64,000 nucleotides of DNA from Curvibacter microcysteis. GTDB taxonomy: Bacteria; Pseudomonadota; Gammaproteobacteria; Burkholderiales; Burkholderiaceae_C. Of this stretch, positions 62,855 to 64,000 are shown piece after piece. The notes under the pieces were generated by a model. The model saw nothing but the letters and a program-made list of their open reading frames with translations, was not told the origin of the DNA and made no database searches. Positions within the stretch are counted from its first letter, which is position 1, and every line of letters begins with the position of its first letter. The DNA lies in the NCBI RefSeq assembly GCF_028649455.1, contig NZ_JAQSIO010000003.1, positions 186,001 to 250,000 on the forward strand, read 5' to 3'. A program made the position numbers and the translations under genes.

Positions 62855-64000
62855 ATGTCTGCTTGGGTCCTGCCGGATCACATTGCCGATGTCCTGCCTT
62901 CTGAGGCACGGCACATCGAAGAACTGCGCCGCGCCCTGCTCGACACGGCGCGTGGCTACGGCTATGAGTTGGTAATGCCGCCGCTGCTCGAGCACCTTGA
63001 ATCGCTGCTGACCGGTACCGGCGAAGCGCTCGACCTCCTGACCTTTAAACTGGTGGACCAGCTCTCGGGCCGAACCATGGGTTTGCGTGCGGACACCACC
63101 TCGCAGGTGGCCCGCATCGATGCCCATTTGCTCAACCGCCAAGGGGTCACCCGCCTGTGTTACTGCGGCCCGGTGCTGCACACCCGACCAGACCGTCCCC
63201 ATGCCACGCGGGAGCCGCTGCAGTTTGGTGCCGAGATCTACGGCCACGCCGGTCCTGAAGCTGATCTTGAGGCCGTGCAACTGGCCCTGGAATGCCTGCG
63301 CTCAGCGCGGGTGTCGGGCGTCAGCGTCGATCTGGCCGATGCTCGGATCTTGCGTGGTTTGCTCCGTGGTCTGGACATCGAGCCTGCCCGTCTGAACGAC
63401 CTGCAACAAGCCTTGGCCGCCAAAGCGGGCAGTGAGTTGCGTTCGATCACCGCCCAGTTGCCAACCCCCGTGCGGGAATTGCTGCAAGCCCTGCCGGGTC
63501 TGTATGGCGATGTCTCCGTGCTGGACGAAGCGAGCCGTGTGTTCGCCGCTCACCCAGCCCTGTTGGAGGCCATTGCCCAGCTGCGCTGGCTCGCTGCCCA
63601 ATTGGGTGACGTCAACGTCACCTTTGATTTGGCCGACATGCGCGGCTACGCCTACTACAGCGGCGCACGCTTCTCGGTCTTTGTGCCGGGCGCCAGCGAC
63701 GCCTTGGTACGGGGCGGTCGCTACGATGAGGTGGGTGCGGTGTTTGGTCGCAACCGACCGGCCGCGGGCTTCAGCTTGGACCTGCGCGAGCTGGTCGGGG
63801 TGGTGGCGCCGCGTGCACTCAAGGCCGCCATCCGGGCGCCTTGGGGTCTGGATTCGGCCTTGCGCGCGGCGGTGGCCGCCTTGCGCGAACAAGGCGAAAC
63901 AGTGGTCTGTGTCTTGCCAGGCCATGAGAGTGAAGTCGATGAGTTCCATTGCGATCGCCAACTGGTCTCCAGTGCCGGTCAGTGGGTCGTGAAATCCCTT
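62855..64000 (+). CDS. hisZ: ATP phosphoribosyltransferase regulatory subunit HisZ (3' end cut)
   Basis: 382 codons are visible and the frame is open to the window edge, so only the last few residues or the stop are missing. HisZ is a catalytically inactive histidyl-tRNA-synthetase paralogue that activates the short form of HisG in histidine biosynthesis. Synthetase-like motifs are seen as [57 protein letters not shown] and [25 protein letters not shown] element lies about 35 bases upstream. The usual downstream gene purA would lie outside the window. Confidence 0.94.
   Translation, partial: MSAWVLPDHIADVLPSEARHIEELRRALLDTARGYGYELVMPPLLEHLESLLTGTGEALDLLTFKLVDQLSGRTMGLRADTTSQVARIDAHLLNRQGVTRLCYCGPVLHTRPDRPHATREPLQFGAEIYGHAGPEADLEAVQLALECLRSARVSGVSVDLADARILRGLLRGLDIEPARLNDLQQALAAKAGSELRSITAQLPTPVRELLQALPGLYGDVSVLDEASRVFAAHPALLEAIAQLRWLAAQLGDVNVTFDLADMRGYAYYSGARFSVFVPGASDALVRGGRYDEVGAVFGRNRPAAGFSLDLRELVGVVAPRALKAAIRAPWGLDSALRAAVAALREQGETVVCVLPGHESEVDEFHCDRQLVSSAGQWVVKSL

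Overview
The window is a high-GC chromosomal segment from a betaproteobacterium, most likely Burkholderiales and probably Comamonadaceae. This is inferred from gene order and protein style: surE-pcm-nlpD-rpoS, thrS-infC-rpmI-rplT-pheS-pheT-ihfA-merR-tRNA-Pro, pilW-rodZ-ispG-hisS-yfgM-bamB-der-hfq-hflX-hflK-hflC-DUF2065-hisZ, and a histone-H1-like SWIB protein. Genes are densely packed, often with ATGA or TGATG stop/start overlaps. No insertion sequence, prophage, CRISPR array or rRNA operon was seen. The first gene (surE) and the last (hisZ) are cut by the window edges.

Layout. 1-4.7 kb: stationary-phase cluster (surE, pcm, nlpD, rpoS) and rlmD. 4.8-6.6 kb: a small lipoprotein, a Bax-inhibitor-1 family membrane protein and a GlcG/HbpS-like protein. 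6.7-9.0 kb: a minus-strand iron-uptake energising operon (bfd-like, a possible 24-codon membrane peptide, tonB, exbB, exbD) behind a good Fur-box candidate. 9.2-12 kb: SWIB protein, RraA-like protein, DMT exporter, gamma-glutamylcyclotransferase-like protein. 12.2-13.5 kb: isocitrate lyase behind an AT-rich region with several palindromes. 13.6-22.1 kb: translation cluster. 22.3-25.1 kb: DUF2256 zinc-ribbon protein and two photolyase/cryptochrome relatives. 25.4-34.3 kb: a seven-gene accessory operon. 34.5-40.3 kb: 2-oxoglutarate dehydrogenase (sucA, sucB, lpdA), followed by zapE and a coiled-coil protein. 42-49.9 kb: PP2C phosphatase, DinG/YoaA-type helicase, bamD, rluD, scpB, rluB, ndk. 49.9-64 kb: rlmN through hisZ.

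Two things stand out. First, thrS is preceded by a sigma70-like promoter, a 13-codon reading frame with four threonine codons (MTPRTTPETLLAS), a stem that competes with a later segment, and an intrinsic terminator just before thrS. This is the architecture of ribosome-mediated transcription attenuation, here apparently sensing threonyl-tRNA. Second, the 25.4-34.3 kb operon joins a carrier protein, an acyl-CoA-dehydrogenase-fold flavoenzyme, an amino acid:[carrier protein] ligase (a class II aminoacyl-tRNA synthetase relative), a DUF1839 protein with papain/BtrH-like motifs, a GH2 glycosidase, a fused double alpha/beta hydrolase whose two nucleophile elbows recall the two exosortase-A-associated hydrolases, and a FemAB-like acyltransferase. 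It looks like a system that activates an amino acid on a carrier protein, modifies it and transfers it to an acceptor, perhaps a glycan. The product is unknown.

Further RNA-level signals are an infC ATC start next to a long hairpin, mutually exclusive stems before rpmI-rplT, terminators before pheS and lpdA, and a 16-bp-stem terminator between hfq and hflX. All assignments come from reading the sequence and recalled family knowledge. No database search or folding program was run.
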